Below the pieces are notes generated by a model. That model ran no database searches. It saw nothing but the letters and a program-made list of their open reading frames with translations, and was not told where the DNA came from. From assembly GCA_035326025.1 (NCBI GenBank), contig DAOKYT010000091.1, positions 1-6,623 on the forward strand: a DNA stretch of 6,623 nt, given 5' to 3'. Made by a program: the position numbers and the translations under genes. This document shows positions 4,549 through 6,623 of this stretch, in pieces. How positions within the stretch are numbered: the stretch's first letter is position 1; each line of letters begins with the position of its first letter. The stretch is from Amarobacter sp035326025 (GTDB lineage: Bacteria > Chloroflexota > Dehalococcoidia > Tepidiformales > Tepidiformaceae).

Positions 4549-5112
4549 ATGGCAGACCCCGAGGAGATCCTGCTGGCCGCGGACGAGAAGATGGATAGCG
4601 CGATCACGGCGTTCCGGCGCGAACTGAACGGCATCCGGACCGGGCGCGCGCACCCGAGCCTGATCGAGACGCTTCCCGTGGACTACTACGGGGCAACCAC
4701 GCCCCTCAAGCAGCTGGGCACGATCAATGCGCCGGAAGCGCGGCTTCTGACCGTCCAGGTGTGGGACCGCGGGGCGGTATCGGCGGTGCAGAAGGCGATC
4801 CAGAGTTCGGACCTGGGGCTCAATCCGGCGATCGACGGGCAGACGCTGCGGCTGCCGATACCCCCGCTTACGGAGCAGCGGCGCAAGGAGTTCGTGAAGC
4901 TCCTGCACCACAAGGCCGAGGACGCGAGGGTGGCCGTGCGCAACGTGCGCCGGCATGCGCACGACGACCTGCGCAAGGCGGAGAAAGACGGGACGGTCTC
5001 ACAGGATGACCTGAAGCGGCACGAAGAGGAGTTGCAGAAGCTCACCGACCGCCACATCGCCACGATCGACGCCGAGAGCAAGAAGAAGGAGGCGGAACTC
5101 CTTGAAGCCTGA
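4549..5112 (+). CDS. frr: ribosome recycling factor (RRF)
   Basis: With EF-G, splits post-termination 70S ribosomes for reuse. The 187-residue length matches the family (about 185). The N-terminal helix includes FRRELNGIRTGRAHPSLIETLPVDYYGATTPLKQLGTI, with the conserved RTGRA and the beta-domain Y-G-x-x-T-P-L segment. The middle carries IQSSDLGLNP, the beta-domain end LPIPPLTEQRRKEFVKLLH, and then two long helices (AEDARVAVRNVRRHAHDDL ... DDLKRHEEELQKLTDRHI), the tRNA-mimicking three-helix bundle. An upstream in-frame ATG (4426) would add 41 unrelated residues inside pyrH, so the ATG with AGGAGG 9 nt upstream is chosen. The last 11 nt overlap the start of uppS. Confidence 0.97.
   Translation: MADPEEILLAADEKMDSAITAFRRELNGIRTGRAHPSLIETLPVDYYGATTPLKQLGTINAPEARLLTVQVWDRGAVSAVQKAIQSSDLGLNPAIDGQTLRLPIPPLTEQRRKEFVKLLHHKAEDARVAVRNVRRHAHDDLRKAEKDGTVSQDDLKRHEEELQKLTDRHIATIDAESKKKEAELLEA
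5088..5092 (+). promoter_or_regulatory. uppS Shine-Dalgarno inside frr
   Basis: GGAGG within the frr 3' end, 9 nt before TTG 5102. It supports that TTG as the uppS start over internal GTG codons near 5194 and implies coupled translation of frr and uppS. Confidence 0.65.
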
Positions 5113-5908
5113 TGCGGCCGCGGGCAGCCCGCCAGGACGGGGCGGCGAGGCGGAGTTCCTGGGCGACCTGATCTCGCCGATTTCGGGCGGGCGCGTGCCG
5201 CGGCACGTGGCGATCATCATGGACGGCAACGGCCGCTGGGCGACGCAGCGCGGGCTGCCGCGCGTGGCGGGGCACCGGGCGGGCACGGAGAACATCCGCC
5301 GCGTCATCGAGCGTTTCGCCGACCATGGCGTGAAGTACCTGACGCTCTACGCCTTCAGCACGGAGAACTGGCAGCGCCCGCAGCCGGAGGTGCAGGCGCT
5401 CATCCGGCTCCTGCACTTTTTCATCCGGCGGGAGCTGGCGAACCTCCACAAGAACAACGTGCGGCTGCAGATGCTGGGCCACATGGAGACGCTGCCGGAC
5501 TGGCTCCAGCGGCGGGTGCGGAACGCGATCGAGCTCACCCGGGAGAACACGGGCCTGGTGCTCAACATCTGCTTTAGCTACGGCGGACGCGACGACATCG
5601 TGATGGCGGTCCGGCGCATCATCCAGGAAGAGGTCCCGGCGGCCGAGGTGACGGAGGAGGTGCTGGGGCGCTACCTCTCGACGGGCACGATGCCGGACCC
5701 CGACCTGGTGATCCGGACAGCGGGCGACCTGCGGATATCGAACTTCCTGCTGTGGCAGGCGGCCTACGCGGAGCTCTACTTCACCGACGCTTTCTGGCCG
5801 GATTTCGGGCGCGAGGATATCGACATCGCGCTGGCCGAGTATGGGCGGCGCAAGCGCAAGTTCGGTGGGCTGCTTCCGGAGGACATCGAGGCGTTCAAGA
5901 AAGCCTGA
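5102..5908 (+). CDS. uppS: isoprenyl (undecaprenyl) diphosphate synthase
   Basis: cis-prenyltransferase adding isopentenyl diphosphate units to farnesyl diphosphate to make the lipid carrier for cell-wall precursors; a peripheral membrane enzyme. Motifs: HVAIIMDGNGRWA (35-47, catalytic D41), GHRAG (57-61), YLTLYAFSTENWQRP (79-93), NICFSYGGRDDIV (155-167), PDLVIRTAGDLRISNFLLWQ (200-219) and AELYFTDAFWPDF (223-235, metal-binding glutamate E224). The usual RT(S/G)GE is RTAGD here, a conservative change. The 268 residues include about 33 loosely conserved, Gly/Pro-rich N-terminal residues before the core. TTG 5102 is chosen for its GGAGG at 9 nt. It overlaps frr by 11 nt and closes the cluster. 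A product shorter than C55 cannot be excluded from sequence alone. Confidence 0.95.
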   Translation: MKPDAAAGSPPGRGGEAEFLGDLISPISGGRVPRHVAIIMDGNGRWATQRGLPRVAGHRAGTENIRRVIERFADHGVKYLTLYAFSTENWQRPQPEVQALIRLLHFFIRRELANLHKNNVRLQMLGHMETLPDWLQRRVRNAIELTRENTGLVLNICFSYGGRDDIVMAVRRIIQEEVPAAEVTEEVLGRYLSTGTMPDPDLVIRTAGDLRISNFLLWQAAYAELYFTDAFWPDFGREDIDIALAEYGRRKRKFGGLLPEDIEAFKKA

Positions 5909-5911
5909 CAG

Positions 5912-5969
5912 CGTGTGACTCGGGAGATCTGAACTGTGCGGGTGTCGTTGGGAAGGCCCAAGTCACACG
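5912..5969. repeat. 9-bp inverted repeat with nested hairpin after uppS
   Basis: CGTGTGACT (5912-5920) and AGTCACACG (5961-5969) are perfect inverted copies separated by 40 nt. The right end of that spacer contains a second perfect hairpin, TTGGG-AAGG-CCCAA (5948-5961), which overlaps the outer arm by one base. It starts 4 nt after the uppS stop. No T run follows, so it is not a standard intrinsic terminator. It may be an mRNA 3'-end structure, a factor-binding site, or a scar at a junction between core and accessory DNA. Confidence 0.5.
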
Positions 5970-6015
5970 ATCCTCATCAGAACGCGGCAGTTGTTGACGT
6001 GGTCTCATGGGAAAG

Positions 6016-6044
6016 TTGTCGGCTGTCAAGACCTGCGCTAGCGT
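6016..6044 (+). promoter_or_regulatory. possible promoter of the membrane-protein gene
   Basis: TTGTCG (6016-6021), a 17-nt spacer and TAGCGT (6039-6044). The -10 is weak but identical to the one proposed for the birA leader on the other strand. TTGACG (5994-5999) is another -35-like hexamer without a matching -10. The low confidence reflects the weak -10. Confidence 0.3.
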
Positions 6045-6067
6045 GGGCGCCGTTCGGAGGTGGGACC

Positions 6068-6623
6068 GTGATAGCAGTCATGTTCTTGGAAGCTGGTCCA
6101 TCCGGAGCACCGGAGTTGCTGATTGCTTTAGCGCTGCTTAATTATGTCGCACTCACGTTTCCCATCTATTTGGCCGCACGACGCCTAGGGGTGACACACT
6201 CAGGGTGGGCCTTCCTCCCAATCGGTAACTTAGTGACGCTGATTCGCTCCGCGGATGCGCCGATTTGGACATTGGTTGCGTTCATGGTCCCGCTTGCGAA
6301 CCTTGTTACGTGGGCGGCCTGCTGGGTAGCCGTATGCAGACGTGCAGCGATACACCCGGGCTGGGGTTGGGCCTGCCTAATCCCTGGTGCCAGCTTTGTG
6401 CTTCCATTCCTGATCGCTGTCCGGATTCACAACCCGGCTCATGATGGGTTGCACGTCGGGCAACCGCTTGCGGAGCCATCTCGATATGGCATGGAGTCTG
6501 GCCGTGAGCTTTCGAGCGACTCCACCTATAGGGAGCGGCACGAATCCAGGCGTCGGGTAACCATCGAGTTGCCACCGAGCTGGCTGGTAGTCTACGCCCT
6601 AACCGTTGCGCTCCTGGCGACCG
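6068..6623 (+). CDS. DUF5684-like multi-pass membrane protein (partial, runs off the window)
   Basis: Open from GTG 6068 to the window end (185 codons, no stop reached), with GGAGG (6056-6060) 7 nt upstream. ATG 6080 is an alternative start. Predicted membrane segments lie at about residues 15-37, 64-90 and 100-120. A charged, Arg/Ser/Glu-rich stretch (about 121-168) follows, and another hydrophobic segment begins near 171. The central pattern (GWAFLPIGNLVTLIRSADAP, IWTLVAFMVPLANLVTWAACWVAV, HPGWGWACLIPGASFVLPFLIAVRIHNP) resembles the DUF5684 layout of a small membrane protein with 'P-I-x-N' loops and a GxGxGLxxLP-type third helix. I judged this by eye only, and the family has no established function that I can state. 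Codons such as TTA, CTA, ATA, AGA and CTT are more frequent than in the neighbouring operon, suggesting a different history. Confidence 0.7.
   Translation, partial: MIAVMFLEAGPSGAPELLIALALLNYVALTFPIYLAARRLGVTHSGWAFLPIGNLVTLIRSADAPIWTLVAFMVPLANLVTWAACWVAVCRRAAIHPGWGWACLIPGASFVLPFLIAVRIHNPAHDGLHVGQPLAEPSRYGMESGRELSSDSTYRERHESRRRVTIELPPSWLVVYALTVALLAT

Noticed and set aside
2991..4634. Open frame of about 547 codons on the minus strand, antisense to rpsB-tsf-pyrH-frr
   Set aside because: It is the mirror of GC-rich third positions in four well-conserved genes. Its translation is Arg/His/Leu-rich without recognisable motifs, and it lacks an SD.

Overview
The window looks like a GC-rich bacterial chromosome, most likely Chloroflexota, possibly the Dehalococcoidia. 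This is an inference from protein character: a Bacillus/Chloroflexi-like S2 N-terminus, a short EF-Ts, and GC-rich codon use. There is no rRNA or other taxonomic marker. Two divergent gene clusters share a control region at about 2029-2397.

Minus strand (reading leftward from 2028): birA (biotin-protein ligase without the DNA-binding domain), then hisE (phosphoribosyl-ATP pyrophosphatase) and hisG (long-form ATP phosphoribosyltransferase). hisE and hisG overlap by ATGA. In front of birA is a compact, highly structured leader of about 165-180 nt. It has a TTGACA promoter, a very strong Shine-Dalgarno (SD) sequence, a 19-codon small ORF whose last codons carry an anti-SD-like tract, alternative pairing segments, a UNCG-tetraloop hairpin, and a strong intrinsic terminator ending about 17 nt before the birA start. 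This reads as an undescribed leader-peptide attenuator, or else as a small stand-alone peptide/RNA gene. It is the most interesting item in the window.

Plus strand (2398-5908): the classic translation and envelope cluster rpsB-tsf-pyrH-frr-uppS (ribosomal protein S2, EF-Ts, UMP kinase, ribosome recycling factor, isoprenyl diphosphate synthase). Spacings are short and frr overlaps uppS. Several genes appear to start at non-ATG codons: CTG for rpsB, GTG for tsf and TTG for uppS. A promoter candidate (TTTACC, 17 nt, TATCAT) lies about 75 nt upstream of rpsB.

Right end (5909-6623): after uppS comes a 160-nt spacer with a perfect 9-bp inverted repeat around a second hairpin. It is followed by the start of a membrane protein resembling the DUF5684 family, which runs off the window. 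Its less GC-biased codon use differs from the cluster, and it stands where cdsA often follows uppS, suggesting a boundary between the core operon and accessory DNA. The first 109 bases hold only a weak hairpin downstream of hisG.
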